Positions 48,824-60,140 of a stretch of 64,000 nucleotides of DNA are shown piece by piece. Position 1 is the stretch's first letter. The number at the start of each line of letters is the position of its first letter. The stretch comes from Mycobacterium paraseoulense (GTDB taxonomy: Bacteria > Actinomycetota > Actinomycetes > Mycobacteriales > Mycobacteriaceae). The position numbers and the translations under genes were made by a program. The notes under the pieces were generated by a model, which saw nothing but the letters and a program-made list of their open reading frames with translations, ran no database searches and had not been told where the DNA came from. The stretch is taken from the NCBI RefSeq assembly GCF_010731655.1, contig NZ_AP022619.1, positions 5,704,001 to 5,768,000 on the forward strand, written 5' to 3'.

Positions 48824-48850
48824 GTTTCAGCTGCAACACGAAGGAGATGA

Positions 48851-49876
<1,026 letters not shown>

Positions 49877-49888
49877 CTCGCCCTCGAG

Positions 49889-50488
49889 TCAAGAACCCAG
49901 CCGGTCGGCCGTCAGAACCACGCGGCGGGCCAGGTGATCCAAGGCGTTGCCGGTCACCTCGTCGAACTCGTGGATGTTGTCGTGGGTGGAGACCAGGCTC
50001 ACCCCGTACGGATTGCCGTCGACGAACTTGCCCGGGTCGGTGTATCCCGGCGGCACGATGATGCCGCCGAAATGCATCAGCGTGATGTAGAGCGACAGCA
50101 GCGTGGTCTCCTGGCCGCCGTGCAGGGTGTTGGACGACGTGAAGGCCGCGTAGACCCTGTCCGCGAGCTTGCCTTCGGCCCACAGTCCGCCGAGCGAGTC
50201 GAGGAAGGTGCGCAATTGCGCAGCGGGAGAGCCGAAGCGGGTCGGTGAGCCGAAGATCACCGCGTCGGCCCAGACGATGTCCTCGCCCGTCGCCGCCGGA
50301 AGGTCCTTGGTCGCTTCGTAATTCGCGGTCCAGGCCGGGTTCTGGGCGAACGATTCGGGGTCGCGGGTTTCGGCGACGTGCCGCAGGCGGACTTCGGCGC
50401 CCGCGGACTCGGCCGTGGTGGCGACGCGCTGCGCCATCGCGGTGCCATGACCGGTGGCCGAATAGTAGATGATCGCGAGTTTGGTCAC
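49889..50488 (-). CDS. WrbA-like NAD(P)H:quinone oxidoreductase
   Basis: 199 residues from the GTG at 50488. Flavodoxin-like FMN site KLAIIYYSATGHGTAMAQ and the WrbA signature DAVIFGSPTRFGSPAAQLRTFLD, followed by AFTSSNTLHGGQETTLLSL. Two-electron quinone reduction protecting against redox cycling. It occupies the space filled by other genes in M. tuberculosis between ilvC and serA1. The upstream ATG at 50524 is less likely. Confidence 0.88.
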   Translation of the reverse strand: MTKLAIIYYSATGHGTAMAQRVATTAESAGAEVRLRHVAETRDPESFAQNPAWTANYEATKDLPAATGEDIVWADAVIFGSPTRFGSPAAQLRTFLDSLGGLWAEGKLADRVYAAFTSSNTLHGGQETTLLSLYITLMHFGGIIVPPGYTDPGKFVDGNPYGVSLVSTHDNIHEFDEVTGNALDHLARRVVLTADRLGS

Positions 50489-50597
50489 CAGCGCATCGTA
50501 GGACCGCGACGAGCCCCCTCCCAAACCTGCGTCGGCGCAGGTTAGCGCAGTGGTGAGCCCGTCAATGGCCGTAGAAGGCAGCCGTTAGGCTGGCCGG

Positions 50598-52184
50598 GTG
50601 AATCTGCCTGTTGTATTGATCGCCGACAAACTCGCCCAATCGACCGTCGCCGCCCTGGGAGACCAGGTCGAAGTGCGCTGGGTCGACGGGCCGGACCGGG
50701 AGAAGCTGCTGGCCGCGGTGCCGGAAGCCGACGCGCTGCTGGTGCGCTCGGCCACCACGGTCGACGCCGAGGTGCTGGCGGCCGCCCCCAAGCTGAAGAT
50801 CGTCGCCCGGGCCGGGGTGGGCCTGGACAACGTCGACGTGGACGCCGCGACCGAGCGCGGCGTGCTGGTGGTGAACGCGCCCACCTCGAACATCCACAGC
50901 GCCGCCGAGCACGCGTTGGCGCTGCTGCTGGCCGCCGCCCGGCAGATCCCGGCGGCCGATGCCTCGCTGCGCGAGCACGCCTGGAAGCGCTCGTCGTTCA
51001 ACGGCACTGAGATCTTCGGCAAGACGGTCGGCGTGGTGGGGCTGGGCCGGATCGGCCAGCTGGTCGCCCAACGGTTGACGGCCTTCGGCACCCATCTCGT
51101 CGCCTACGACCCGTATGTCTCGCCCGCCCGGGCCGCCCAGTTGGGCATCGAGCTGCTGCCCCTTGACGACCTCCTCGTCCGCGCCGACTTCATCTCGGTG
51201 CACCTGCCCAAGACGCCCGAGACGGCGGGCCTGATCGGCAAGGAGGCGCTGGCCAAGACCAAGCCGGGCGTCATCATCGTCAACGCCGCCCGCGGCGGCC
51301 TGGTCGACGAGGCCGCGTTGGCGGAAGCGGTGAGCAGCGGACACGTCCGCGCGGCGGGTATCGACGTCTTCGCCAAGGAGCCGTGCACCGACAGCCCGCT
51401 GTTCGAGCTGCCGCAAGTGGTGGTCACGCCGCATCTGGGCGCGTCCACCGCCGAGGCGCAGGACCGCGCGGGCACCGACGTGGCCGAAAGCGTGAAGCTC
51501 GCGCTCGCCGGGGAATTCGTTCCCGACGCCGTCAACGTCGGCGGCGGCGTGGTCAACGAAGAGGTGGCGCCCTGGCTGGACCTGGTGCGCAAGCTCGGGG
51601 TGCTGGCCGCCTCGTTGTCCGCCGGGCCGCCGGTGTCTTTGTCGGTGCAGGTGCGCGGCGAACTGGCCTCCGAAGACGTTGAGGTGCTGAAGCTTTCGGC
51701 CCTGCGCGGCCTGTTCTCGGCGGTGGTCGAGGGCCCGGTGACTTTCGTCAACGCGCCGGCGCTGGCCGAGGAGCGCGGCGTCACCGCCGAGCTCATCACG
51801 GCCTCGGAGAGCCCGAACCACCGCAGCGTCGTCGACGTGCGCGCCGTCGCCCCCGACGGCAGCGCCGTGAACGTGGCCGGCACGCTGTCCGGTCCGCAGT
51901 TGGTGGAAAAGATCGTTCAGATCAACGGCCGCAATTTCGATCTGCGGGCCCGGGGCACCAACCTGGTGATCAACTACGTCGATGCGCCCGGGGCGCTGGG
52001 CAAGATCGGCACCCTGCTCGGTTCGGCGGGCGTGAACATCCAGGCGGCTCAACTGTCCGAGGATGCCGAGGGCCCCGGTGCGACGATCCTGCTGCGCCTG
52101 GACCAGGACGTTCCGAGCGAGGTCCGGTCGGCGATCGGTGCCGCGGTAGGCGCCAACAAGCTTGAGGTGGTAGATCTCTCGTGA
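50598..52184 (+). CDS. serA: D-3-phosphoglycerate dehydrogenase
   Basis: 528 residues, identical in length to SerA1 (Rv2996c). NAD site GVVGLGRIGQLVAQRL; catalytic region AARGGLVDEAALAEA and HLGASTAEAQDRAG; an allosteric intervening domain, then a C-terminal ACT domain (VDAPGALGKIGTLLGSAGVNI) for serine inhibition. First step of serine synthesis. GTG start. Confidence 0.96.
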   Translation: MNLPVVLIADKLAQSTVAALGDQVEVRWVDGPDREKLLAAVPEADALLVRSATTVDAEVLAAAPKLKIVARAGVGLDNVDVDAATERGVLVVNAPTSNIHSAAEHALALLLAAARQIPAADASLREHAWKRSSFNGTEIFGKTVGVVGLGRIGQLVAQRLTAFGTHLVAYDPYVSPARAAQLGIELLPLDDLLVRADFISVHLPKTPETAGLIGKEALAKTKPGVIIVNAARGGLVDEAALAEAVSSGHVRAAGIDVFAKEPCTDSPLFELPQVVVTPHLGASTAEAQDRAGTDVAESVKLALAGEFVPDAVNVGGGVVNEEVAPWLDLVRKLGVLAASLSAGPPVSLSVQVRGELASEDVEVLKLSALRGLFSAVVEGPVTFVNAPALAEERGVTAELITASESPNHRSVVDVRAVAPDGSAVNVAGTLSGPQLVEKIVQINGRNFDLRARGTNLVINYVDAPGALGKIGTLLGSAGVNIQAAQLSEDAEGPGATILLRLDQDVPSEVRSAIGAAVGANKLEVVDLS

Positions 52185-52186
52185 AG

Positions 52187-52257
52187 TGCGCCGGCGACGA
52201 TGCAGTGGGGGCACCACCCGCTTGCGCGGGGCGAAGCGATGAGCAGGAGCGACGCTC
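52187..52257. repeat. MIRU-like interspersed element between serA and leuB
   Basis: The 71 bp begin TGCGCCGGCGACGATGCAGT and end GCGATGAGCAGGAGCGACGC plus TC. They match the GCGCCGGCGACGATGCA...GCGATGAG-AGGAGCG pattern I recall for mycobacterial interspersed repetitive units. The element starts 2 bp after the serA stop and supplies the AGGAG ribosome binding site for leuB. Single copy here. Confidence 0.6.
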
Positions 52258-53268
52258 ATGAAGTTGGCGGTTATCGGCGGCGACGGTATCGGGCCGGAAG
52301 TGACGGCCGAGGCGCTCAAAGTCCTTGACGCGGTGTTGCCCGGCGTCGAGAAGACCGATTACGACCTGGGTGCGCGGCGTTTTCACGCCAGCGGTGAGCT
52401 GCTGCCGGAAACGGTGCTGGCCGAGCTGCGCCAGCACGACGCCATTCTGCTCGGGGCGATCGGCGACCCGTCGGTACCCAGCGGCGTGCTGGAGCGGGGC
52501 CTGTTGCTGCGCCTGCGTTTTGAGCTCGATCACCACGTCAACCTGCGACCGGGGCGGCTGTACCCCGGTGTGAGCAGCCCGCTCGCCGGAAACCCCCACA
52601 TCGATTTCCTGGTGGTCCGCGAGGGGACCGAAGGCCCCTACACCGGTACCGGCGGCGCGATCCGCGCCGGGACGCCGCACGAGGTGGCGACCGAGGTGAG
52701 CCTGAACACCGCCTTCGGCGTGCGCCGCGTGGTGGCCGACGCCTTCGAGCGCGCCCAGCGCCGGCGCAAACACCTGACGCTGGTGCACAAGACCAACGTG
52801 CTGACCTTCGCCGGGAAGCTGTGGTCGCGGATCGTGGCCGAAGTCGGGGAGGACTACCCCGACGTCGAGGTCGCGTATCAACACATCGACGCCGCCACCA
52901 TTTTCATGGTCACCGACCCCGGACGCTTCGACGTGATCGTCACCGACAACCTCTTCGGCGACATCATCACCGACTTGGCGGCGGCGGTGTGTGGCGGAAT
53001 TGGCTTGGCGGCCAGCGGAAACATCGACGCCACCCGGACCAACCCGTCGATGTTCGAGCCGGTGCACGGCAGCGCGCCGGACATCGCCGGTCAGGGCATC
53101 GCCGATCCGACCGCGGCGATCATGTCGGTGTCGTTGTTGCTCGCCCATCTCGGCGAGGACGATGCCGCTAGGCGGGTGGATCGGGCTGTCGAGGCCTACC
53201 TGGCAACGCGCGGGAACGAACGGCCCGCCACCAGCGAAGTCGGCGAACGGATTGCCGCCGGGCTGTAG
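52258..53268 (+). CDS. leuB: 3-isopropylmalate dehydrogenase
   Basis: 336 residues, the Rv2995c length. GGDGIGPEV at the N-terminus, substrate-binding Arg set in [18 protein letters not shown], and the metal/NAD site [20 protein letters not shown] followed by [18 protein letters not shown]. Third step of leucine synthesis. The last 101 bp are overlapped antisense by the MFS gene. Confidence 0.96.
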   Translation: MKLAVIGGDGIGPEVTAEALKVLDAVLPGVEKTDYDLGARRFHASGELLPETVLAELRQHDAILLGAIGDPSVPSGVLERGLLLRLRFELDHHVNLRPGRLYPGVSSPLAGNPHIDFLVVREGTEGPYTGTGGAIRAGTPHEVATEVSLNTAFGVRRVVADAFERAQRRRKHLTLVHKTNVLTFAGKLWSRIVAEVGEDYPDVEVAYQHIDAATIFMVTDPGRFDVIVTDNLFGDIITDLAAAVCGGIGLAASGNIDATRTNPSMFEPVHGSAPDIAGQGIADPTAAIMSVSLLLAHLGEDDAARRVDRAVEAYLATRGNERPATSEVGERIAAGL

Positions 53269-54472
53269 GTTCCAACCCGGGTGGGAGCAACCGCGCCGGC
53301 ACCATCGGCACCGCGACCGCCGGGAAGAGTCCACACAATATCCACGCGTTGGGGTATTTCGCGGCGGTGATCAGGGCGCCGAACAGCGGCGGCGCGGCGG
53401 CCGCCAGCACCCGCTGGGTGGTGTTCTGAATGCCCAGGGCACGCCCGCTCCAGAACGGCCCGGCGAATTCGGTGACGGCCGTGGCCTCCAAACCGTTGTC
53501 GAGCATGGCGATCACCGAGATGGCGACCATCAGCGGCGCTTGATACATCGAGTTCAGAAAGTCGGCCCACGACAAGAGGAACAGGGTGACCGCGGCGGCG
53601 GCCGCGATGACGCGGACCGGTCGCATTCGCGAGCCGACGCGGTCAGACCAGCGGCCCACGAGGACCCGGCCGATCGCGCCGAGCACCTGCGAAAGGGTGA
53701 CCAGGCTGCCGGCGGCCGCCACCGACCAGTGCAGATTCCTGATCAGCCACACCAGCATGAACGTGACGGTCACCGTCTGCGGAACCATCATCAGCCCCGC
53801 CACCGTGTGAATTCGCCACAGCACCAACGACCCTCGGTACGGGCTGGCGAGTTCGTTGTCGCTGGCCTTCTCCCGCGGCTTGCGGGGCGGGTCGATGATG
53901 CCGACCGCGCTCGCCACCGCTCCCAACGCGCACGCCAAGGCCGCGAACTTCAGCCCCGCACCCGGCCCGTGCTCGGCCAGCTCGGGAATCACCAGCGCTC
54001 CCACGGCGATTCCGAGGGGCTGCGCGGTTTGCCGGACACCCATGGCCACACCGCGCTGTTGCGGCGGAAACCACGCCGACACCAACCGACCGCTGGCGGT
54101 ATTGCAACTGGCCGCGGCCATGCCCCCGAGAAACAAATAGACGGCCATCAGCACCATCGAATGCGCCGACGCCGCGGCGTACGCCGCCACTGCGGTGAGC
54201 GCCAAACCCGCTGTCATGACCACGCGCTCGCCCACGCGGTCCAGCACGTAACCCCACAGCACCAGCGTGACCACCATGCCCCAGCTGGGCATCGACGACA
54301 ACAGACCGGCTTCGTCGAGTGGGATGCCGCGCGCCGTTTGTAGCGAGGGAATGAGGAACGCGATGCCGTTGATGAACAGGAACGAACTCGCCGTGGCCAC
54401 CAGCGATATGCCCATGACGGACCAGCGGGCGCCCGCGCCCAGCGTGCGCGCGGTGGCCGGCCCCGTTCGCAT
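53168..54472 (-). CDS. MFS transporter (Rv2994 orthologue)
   Basis: 434 residues from ATG 54472. Twelve hydrophobic segments are visible; the loop 2-3 motif appears as [13 protein letters not shown] (G-x3-D-R-x-G-x-R), and the equivalent in the second half is [12 protein letters not shown]. The first helix starts [20 protein letters not shown]. Substrate unknown. The final ~33 codons run antisense through leuB and are Arg/Pro-rich, so the native stop may have been lost or the tail may be non-functional. Confidence 0.85.
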   Translation of the reverse strand: MRTGPATARTLGAGARWSVMGISLVATASSFLFINGIAFLIPSLQTARGIPLDEAGLLSSMPSWGMVVTLVLWGYVLDRVGERVVMTAGLALTAVAAYAAASAHSMVLMAVYLFLGGMAAASCNTASGRLVSAWFPPQQRGVAMGVRQTAQPLGIAVGALVIPELAEHGPGAGLKFAALACALGAVASAVGIIDPPRKPREKASDNELASPYRGSLVLWRIHTVAGLMMVPQTVTVTFMLVWLIRNLHWSVAAAGSLVTLSQVLGAIGRVLVGRWSDRVGSRMRPVRVIAAAAAVTLFLLSWADFLNSMYQAPLMVAISVIAMLDNGLEATAVTEFAGPFWSGRALGIQNTTQRVLAAAAPPLFGALITAAKYPNAWILCGLFPAVAVPMVPARLLPPGLEPTARRQSVRRLRWWRAVRSRALPGRPRQPDPPA

Positions 54473-54520
54473 CCCCCATGCTTGCACAGGCCGGTGGAGC
54501 CGCTGGTAATACTCGTGCCG

Positions 54521-54660
54521 CCGCGCCCGGCTTCGCCGCGCTCGCGACCGTCGCGGGGGTTTGGGTGACGGCCCGCCGCGCCCGGCTTCGCCGCGCTCGC
54601 GACCGTGAGGGGGTTTGGGTGACGGCCCGCCGCGCCCGGCTTCGCCGCGCTCGCGACCGT
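54521..54660. repeat. Tandem repeat, 54-55 bp period, ~2.6 copies (VNTR-like)
   Basis: The block CCGCGCCCGGCTTCGCCGCG starts at 54521, 54576 and 54630, each time followed by CTCGCGACCGT. The spacers GGGGGTTTGGGTGACGGC are also shared. It sits between the MFS start and the FAH gene. The core is close to that of the 55-bp repeats at 25658. Confidence 0.8.
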
Positions 54661-54676
54661 CACTAGGCTCAATGGA

Positions 54677-55474
54677 ATGCGCCTTGGTCGAATCGCCAGC
54701 CCGGACGGTGTCGCCTTCGTCAGCATCGAGGGCGAACTCGCCGATCCCACCGCGATGGTCGCCCGCGAGATCGCCGAGCATCCCTTCGGCACGCCGAACT
54801 TCACCGGCCGTTCCTGGCCGCTGGCCGATGTGCGGCTACTGGCTCCGATACTGGCCAGCAAGGTGGTGTGCATCGGCAAGAACTACGCCGACCACATCGC
54901 CGAGATGACCGATCTCACCGGCCCGGCGGCGCCGGACCCGATCATCTTCCTCAAACCCAACACCGCCATCGTCGGCCCGAATGTGCCGATCAGATTGCCC
55001 GCCAACGCATCACCCGTGCATTTCGAGGGCGAACTGGCCGCGGTCATCGGCCGGCCCTGCAAGGACGTCTCGGCCGCCCAGGCCGCCGACAGCATCCTCG
55101 GCTACACCATCGGAAACGACGTGTCGGCCCGGGACCAACAGAAGTCGGACGGCCAATGGACTCGGGCGAAAGGGCACGACACCTTCTGCCCGGTGGGGCC
55201 GTGGATCGTCACCGACGTCGACCCGGCGGACCTCGAGATACGAACCGAGGTCAACGGCGAAGTCAAGCAACACAGCCGTACCTCGCTGATGATCCACGAC
55301 GTCGGCGCCATCGTCGAATGGATCTCGGCAGTGATGACCCTGCTGCCAGGCGACCTCATCCTCACCGGAACGCCGGCGGGCGTCGGCCCGATCGAGGACG
55401 GCGACACCGTGTCCATCACCATCGAAGGGATCGGCACGCTCACCAATCCCGTGGTCCGTAAGGGAAAGTCGTGA
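54677..55474 (+). CDS. Fumarylacetoacetate hydrolase-family protein (Rv2993c orthologue)
   Basis: 265 residues. [13 protein letters not shown], metal ligands in [11 protein letters not shown] (Glu-x-Glu) and [10 protein letters not shown], and [15 protein letters not shown] are diagnostic of FAH-type hydrolase/isomerases (hydroxyhepta-diene-dioate isomerase-like). Acts on a 2-oxo-enoic type acid; the substrate is undefined. Its stop overlaps the gltX GTG. Confidence 0.9.
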   Translation: MRLGRIASPDGVAFVSIEGELADPTAMVAREIAEHPFGTPNFTGRSWPLADVRLLAPILASKVVCIGKNYADHIAEMTDLTGPAAPDPIIFLKPNTAIVGPNVPIRLPANASPVHFEGELAAVIGRPCKDVSAAQAADSILGYTIGNDVSARDQQKSDGQWTRAKGHDTFCPVGPWIVTDVDPADLEIRTEVNGEVKQHSRTSLMIHDVGAIVEWISAVMTLLPGDLILTGTPAGVGPIEDGDTVSITIEGIGTLTNPVVRKGKS

Positions 55475-56940
55475 CAGCCGAAACGAAAGTCCGGGTCCGG
55501 TTCTGCCCGTCTCCCACGGGCACCCCGCACGTCGGCATGGTCCGCACCGCGTTGTTCAACTGGGCCTATGCCCGGCACACCGGTGGCACCTTCGTCTTTC
55601 GCATCGAGGACACCGACGCCGAACGCGACAGCGAGGAAAGCTATCTGGCGCTGCTCGACGCGCTGCGCTGGCTTGGCCTCGACTGGGACGAGGGGCCCGA
55701 GGTCGGCGGACCTTACGGCCCCTACCGGCAGTCGCAGCGCAAGGAGATCTACCGCGACGTCGTCGCCAAGCTGCTCGAAGCGGGCGAGGCCTACTACGCC
55801 TTCTCGACCCCGGAAGAGGTTGAGGCGCGCCATATCGCGGCGGGCCGCAACCCCAAACTGGGATACGACAACTTCGACCGGCACCTGACCGACGCCCAGC
55901 GCGCCGCATTCCTCGCGGAGGGCCGCAAGCCGGTGGTGCGGCTGCGGATGCCCGACGAAGACCTCGGCTGGAGCGACCTGGTGCGCGGAGCCACCACCTT
56001 CGTCGCGGGCTCCGTGCCGGACTTCGCGTTGACCCGCGCCAACGGAGACCCGTTGTACACCTTGGTCAACCCGGTCGATGACGCGTTGATGAGAATCACA
56101 CACGTGTTGCGCGGCGAGGACCTGCTGCCGTCAACTCCGCGCCAGCTCGCGCTGTACCAGTCGCTGATCCGGGTCGGCGTCGCCGAGCGGGTCCCGGAGT
56201 TCGCCCACCTGCCAACGGTATTGGGGGAGGGCACCAAGAAACTCTCCAAGCGCGACCCGCAGTCCAACCTGTTCGCCCACCGCGACCGTGGCTTCATCCC
56301 CGAGGGGCTGCTCAATTACCTTGCGCTGCTGGGCTGGGCGATCGCCGACGACCATGACCTGTTCAGTCTCGACGAGATGGTGGCCGCCTTCGACGTGGTC
56401 GACGTCAACTCCAACCCGGCTCGGTTCGATCAGAAGAAGGCCGACGCGCTCAACGCCGAGCACATCCGAATGCTCGAATCGGCGGACTTCGCGGGCCGGC
56501 TGCGCGACTACCTCGACGCCCACGGACATCGGCTCGGGTTGGATGACGCCGCGTTCGCCACCGCGGCCGACTTGGTCCAGACCCGCATCGTCGTGCTCGC
56601 CGACGCGTGGGACCTGCTGAAGTTCCTCAACGACGACGAATACGCGATCGATCCCAAGGCCGCCGCCAAGGAGCTCGGCGCGGACGCGGCCGCGGTGCTG
56701 GACGCCGCGCTGGCCGCGCTCGACGGCGTGACCGGCTGGACCACTGCCGATATCGAGTCCGCCCTCAAGGCCGCGCTCATCGACAACCTGGGCCTCAAAC
56801 CGCGCAAGGCCTTCGGCCCGATCAGGGTTGCCGCCACGGGAACGACGGTCAGCCCGCCGTTGTTCGAATCGCTGGAGCTGTTGGGCCCTGACCGCAGCTT
56901 GCTCCGGCTACGGGCCGCACGAGAAACGGTCGCCGGCTAG
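55471..56940 (+). CDS. gltX: Glutamyl-tRNA synthetase
   Basis: 489 residues. Class I signatures: [17 protein letters not shown] (HIGH variant HVGM) and KKLSKRD (KMSKS variant). Non-discriminating enzyme expected, because GatCAB is present in the window to convert Glu-tRNA(Gln). The GTG overlaps the FAH stop. tRNA-Gln and tRNA-Glu, its likely substrates, follow. Confidence 0.96.
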   Translation: MTAETKVRVRFCPSPTGTPHVGMVRTALFNWAYARHTGGTFVFRIEDTDAERDSEESYLALLDALRWLGLDWDEGPEVGGPYGPYRQSQRKEIYRDVVAKLLEAGEAYYAFSTPEEVEARHIAAGRNPKLGYDNFDRHLTDAQRAAFLAEGRKPVVRLRMPDEDLGWSDLVRGATTFVAGSVPDFALTRANGDPLYTLVNPVDDALMRITHVLRGEDLLPSTPRQLALYQSLIRVGVAERVPEFAHLPTVLGEGTKKLSKRDPQSNLFAHRDRGFIPEGLLNYLALLGWAIADDHDLFSLDEMVAAFDVVDVNSNPARFDQKKADALNAEHIRMLESADFAGRLRDYLDAHGHRLGLDDAAFATAADLVQTRIVVLADAWDLLKFLNDDEYAIDPKAAAKELGADAAAVLDAALAALDGVTGWTTADIESALKAALIDNLGLKPRKAFGPIRVAATGTTVSPPLFESLELLGPDRSLLRLRAARETVAG

Positions 56941-57086
56941 ACCGAGACTCGCGTGCGGATTGTGTGCGCAGTCTTTGGTAGTCTGCACTGCGGCTCACAA
57001 AGGCCGGCAACGGCTGGCGGTGGCGGTCCTCCGGGCGGCGTGATGCGGCTCGGGATGACCGTTGACCAGCGGTTTTAGGCAGCCGA

Positions 57087-57158
57087 TGGGGTATGGTGTA
57101 ATTGGCAACACAGCTGATTCTGGTTCAGCCATTCTAGGTTCGAGTCCTGGTACCCCAG
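57087..57158 (+). tRNA. tRNA-Gln (CTG)
   Basis: 72 nt. Acceptor TGGGGTA pairs with TACCCCA, discriminator G, and CA follows. Anticodon stem GCTGA/TCAGC with loop TTCTGGT places anticodon CTG at 57120-57122. T-loop GTTCGAGTC is present. Confidence 0.95.
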
Positions 57159-57231
57159 CAAAATCTCGCCACCTCAAGCGATTAGGTGGGCTTCTGACGT
57201 GTGAGCTATGCTGACACCTCGGATCGTGTCT

Positions 57232-57304
57232 GGCCCCGTCGTCTAGCGGCCTAGGACGCCGCCCTCTCACGGCGGTAGCGTGGGTTCGAATCCCATCGGG
57301 GCTA
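57232..57304 (+). tRNA. tRNA-Glu (CTC)
   Basis: 73 nt. Acceptor GGCCCCG pairs with CGGGGCT (one G-U), discriminator A, no encoded CCA. Anticodon stem CCGCC/GGCGG, loop CTCTCAC, anticodon CTC at 57266-57268. D-arm GTCTAGCGGCCTAGGAC and T-loop GGTTCGAATCC are typical of bacterial tRNA-Glu. Confidence 0.95.
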
Positions 57305-57312
57305 CAAAACCA

Positions 57313-57825
57313 CTATTGACCGGTTCCCAACGCGGCCGGTGCCGTGGACCCACCCACCGGCATGGCCGGCAAGCCGAGTTTGCGATGGTCCCACGAGCGC
57401 GAGCGCCGGGCGACGATGCGCACGCAGACGCGCTTGTTCATCATCTGCTCGACGAAGGGCTTCATCTCGTCGCTGTAGGGACCGGTGTAGCGCTCGAACA
57501 CGCTGACCCCGACCCGGTGCGAGACGTCGGGATCGTCGACGATCTCCGCGACGCCCTCGAACGACACTCCGCGCAACGTGTCGTAGGTGTCGCCGTCCTC
57601 GATCAGGAAGCTCACCCGCGGATCACGTTTGAGGTTGACCGCCTTCTGCGACTTGGCCTTCGTCTCCAGCCAGATTTCACCGTCCACGACGGCGTACCAC
57701 ATCGCGGTCAGATGCGGCTGCCCGTCGGGGCCGATGGTGGCCAGCGTCCCGGTGCGGCTCTTGACGACGAAGTCGGCGATCTCGTCGGGGGACATGACGA
57801 TGCTCGCGCGCTGATTGGTTCCCAT
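57313..57825 (-). CDS. PPOX-class (F420/FMN) split-barrel protein (Rv2991 orthologue)
   Basis: 170 residues. SPDEIADFVVKSRTGTLATIGPDGQPHLTAMWYAV and SQKAVNLKRDPRVSFLIEDG are the pyridoxamine-phosphate-oxidase-like flavin split barrel, most like F420-dependent mycobacterial members. Substrate unknown. It converges on tRNA-Glu with an 8-bp gap. Confidence 0.88.
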   Translation of the reverse strand: MGTNQRASIVMSPDEIADFVVKSRTGTLATIGPDGQPHLTAMWYAVVDGEIWLETKAKSQKAVNLKRDPRVSFLIEDGDTYDTLRGVSFEGVAEIVDDPDVSHRVGVSVFERYTGPYSDEMKPFVEQMMNKRVCVRIVARRSRSWDHRKLGLPAMPVGGSTAPAALGTGQ

Positions 57826-57895
57826 GGCGGTCAGTCTGTCAGGCCACGCCGGAAAGCCGGTGCGCTGGTGGCCGCGAGCTGTTCGCGCGCGACGT

Positions 57896-58597
57896 TCAGA
57901 GCCGGCGGGTGAGCGCTTCGGCCGCGGAGATCAGGTCCGCGGCCCAGCGCGCTCCCGGGCGCCGACCGATCCGGTCGACGGGACCCGACACCGAGATGGC
58001 GGCGACGACGGCACCGCGACCGTCGCGCACGGGAACCGACACGCTCGCCACCCCGGGCTCGCGCTCGGCGACGCTTTGTGCCCAGCCGCGGCGCCGCACC
58101 TCGGCAAGGGTGCGCTCGGTGAACTTCGCGGTCGGCAACACCGCTTTTTGAGTCGCGGCGTCGCTGTGGGCCAGCAGCACCTTGGCGCCCGAACCCGCCG
58201 TCATCGGCAGCCTGGCCCCGACCGGAACCGTATCGCGAAGGCCCGCAGCCGGTTCCAGGGCGGCCACGCAGACCCGTGTGGTGCCCTCGCGGCGGTAGAG
58301 CTGCACGCTCTCACCGGTGGTCTCGCGCAACAGGGGCAGCACCCCCGCGCTGGCGGTCAGCAGCGGGTCGTTGACATGGGCGGCGAGCTCGGTGACGGCC
58401 GGACCCAGTAGCCAACGCCCCTCGTCGTCGCGGGCCAGCAGGCGATGGACTTCGAGCGCGGCGGCCAGCCGGTAGGCGGTCGCCCTGGGCAATCCGGTTC
58501 GCTCGCACAGTTCGGCCAATCCGCAGGGGGATTGGGCGATCGTCTGCAGGACACCCATGGCTTTGTCGAGGACGCCGATGCCGCTATGCTGTCTCAC
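57896..58597 (-). CDS. IclR-family regulator divergent from leuCD (LtbR/NdgR-like)
   Basis: 233 residues, as in Rv2989. N-terminal winged helix (GVLDKAMGVLQTIAQSPCGL, RTGLPRATAYRLAAALEVH) and C-terminal GAF-like effector domain (ITVM-like AGSGAKVLLAHSD, GWAQSVAEREPGVASVSVPV). The divergent position before leuCD matches the LtbR/NdgR regulators of leucine genes in Corynebacterium and Streptomyces. Expected to respond to an amino acid-related signal; the ligand is inferred. Confidence 0.9.
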   Translation of the reverse strand: MRQHSGIGVLDKAMGVLQTIAQSPCGLAELCERTGLPRATAYRLAAALEVHRLLARDDEGRWLLGPAVTELAAHVNDPLLTASAGVLPLLRETTGESVQLYRREGTTRVCVAALEPAAGLRDTVPVGARLPMTAGSGAKVLLAHSDAATQKAVLPTAKFTERTLAEVRRRGWAQSVAEREPGVASVSVPVRDGRGAVVAAISVSGPVDRIGRRPGARWAADLISAAEALTRRL

Positions 58598-58612
58598 AAG
58601 AAGATACTAGCG

Positions 58613-58627
58613 TCTCGCATTATGAGA
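58613..58627. promoter_or_regulatory. Imperfect palindrome in IclR-leuC intergenic region
   Basis: TCTCGCATTATGAGA: 4-bp perfect outer arms (TCTC/GAGA) and a symmetric A-T pair around the centre. It lies in the 88-bp gap between the divergent IclR and leuC genes, 59 bp before leuC. A TCTCACAA half-like sequence lies 20 bp to its left. Binding by the IclR protein is inferred. Confidence 0.4.
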
Positions 58628-58685
58628 TCACAGCCCATGGTCTGTCGGCGAGCCGCGCACGAGGCGAATCGAGGCGAGGTTTCAG

Positions 58686-60116
58686 ATGGGATCCGGCAAG
58701 CCGCGCACCCTGGCCGAAAAGGTGTGGGACGACCACGTTGTGGATCGCGGGGCGGATGACCCCGAACAAGGCGGGGCGCCCGACCTGATCTACATCGATC
58801 TGCATCTGGTGCACGAGGTCACCAGCCCGCAGGCCTTCGACGGGCTGCGCCTGGCGGGCCGGCCGGTGCGACGGCCCGATCTGACGCTGGCCACCGAAGA
58901 CCACAACGTGCCCACCGTCGACATCGACAAGCCGATCGCCGACCCGGTGTCGCGCATCCAGGTCGAGACGTTGCGCCGGAACTGCGCCGAATTCGGTGTC
59001 CGCCTTTATCCGATGGGCGATATCGAGCAGGGCATCGTGCATGTCGTAGGGCCGCAATTGGGTCTCACCCAACCGGGAATGACGATCGTCTGTGGTGATA
59101 GTCACACGTCGACGCACGGCGCGTTCGGGGCGCTGGCGATGGGCATCGGCACCTCCGAGGTGGAGCACGTGCTGGCCACCCAGACGCTGCCGCTGCGGCC
59201 GTTCAAGACGATGGCGGTCAACGTCGACGGCGAACTGCCCGCCGGCGTGACGGCCAAGGACATCATCCTCGCGTTGATCGCCAAGATCGGCACCGGCGGA
59301 GGGCAGGGGCACGTCATCGAATACCGCGGCAGCGCCATCGAATCGCTGTCGATGGAAGGCCGCATGACGATCTGCAACATGAGCATCGAGGCCGGCGCCC
59401 GGGCGGGCATGGTAGCCCCGGACGCCACCACCTATGAATTCCTGCGTGACAAGCCGCACGCGCCGCAGGGGGCGCAATGGGACGCGGCGATGCACTATTG
59501 GCAGCAGCTGCACACCGACCCCGGCGCCGCCTTCGACACCGAGGTCCACCTCGACGCGACGTCGTTGAGCCCGTTCGTGACGTGGGGAACGAATCCCGGG
59601 CAGGGCGTGCCGCTGGCGGCGGCCGTGCCCGACCCGGAGCTGATGAGCGGCGACGCCGAGCGGCAGGCCGCCGAGAAAGCGTTGGCTTACATGGACCTTC
59701 GGCCGGGGACTCCGATGCGCGACATCGCGGTCGACACCGTTTTTGTGGGCTCTTGTACCAACGGTCGTATCGAAGACCTGCGGGTGGTCGCCGACGTGCT
59801 GCGCGGCCGCAAGCTGGCCCCCGGCATGCGCATGCTCGTGGTCCCCGGGTCCATGCGGGTGCGTGCGCAGGCCGAAGCCGAAGGGCTCGGCGAGGTTTTC
59901 ACCGCAGCGGGTGCCGAATGGCGACAGGCGGGCTGCTCGATGTGCCTGGGCATGAATCCGGACCAGCTGGCGCCGGGGGAACGGTGCGCGGCGACGTCCA
60001 ACCGCAACTTCGAAGGGCGCCAGGGGAAAGGCGGCCGCACGCACTTGGTGTCTCCGGCCGTCGCCGCCGCGACCGCAGTTCGCGGCACATTGTCCGCCCC
60101 GGCCGATTTGAACTGA
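58686..60116 (+). CDS. leuC: 3-isopropylmalate dehydratase large subunit
   Basis: 476 residues. Aconitase-fold [4Fe-4S] enzyme: cluster cysteines in [13 protein letters not shown] and [13 protein letters not shown]; substrate motif [19 protein letters not shown]. Works with LeuD to isomerise 2- to 3-isopropylmalate. ATG at 58686; leuD follows after 24 bp. Confidence 0.96.
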   Translation: MGSGKPRTLAEKVWDDHVVDRGADDPEQGGAPDLIYIDLHLVHEVTSPQAFDGLRLAGRPVRRPDLTLATEDHNVPTVDIDKPIADPVSRIQVETLRRNCAEFGVRLYPMGDIEQGIVHVVGPQLGLTQPGMTIVCGDSHTSTHGAFGALAMGIGTSEVEHVLATQTLPLRPFKTMAVNVDGELPAGVTAKDIILALIAKIGTGGGQGHVIEYRGSAIESLSMEGRMTICNMSIEAGARAGMVAPDATTYEFLRDKPHAPQGAQWDAAMHYWQQLHTDPGAAFDTEVHLDATSLSPFVTWGTNPGQGVPLAAAVPDPELMSGDAERQAAEKALAYMDLRPGTPMRDIAVDTVFVGSCTNGRIEDLRVVADVLRGRKLAPGMRMLVVPGSMRVRAQAEAEGLGEVFTAAGAEWRQAGCSMCLGMNPDQLAPGERCAATSNRNFEGRQGKGGRTHLVSPAVAAATAVRGTLSAPADLN

Positions 60117-60140
60117 CGTAATCGAGAAGAACGGACGACC

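Noticed and set aside
57169..57189. Terminator hairpin after tRNA-Gln (CCACCT/AGGTGG)
   Set aside because: Only 6 bp of stem with a 9-nt loop and no T-run; too weak to call.
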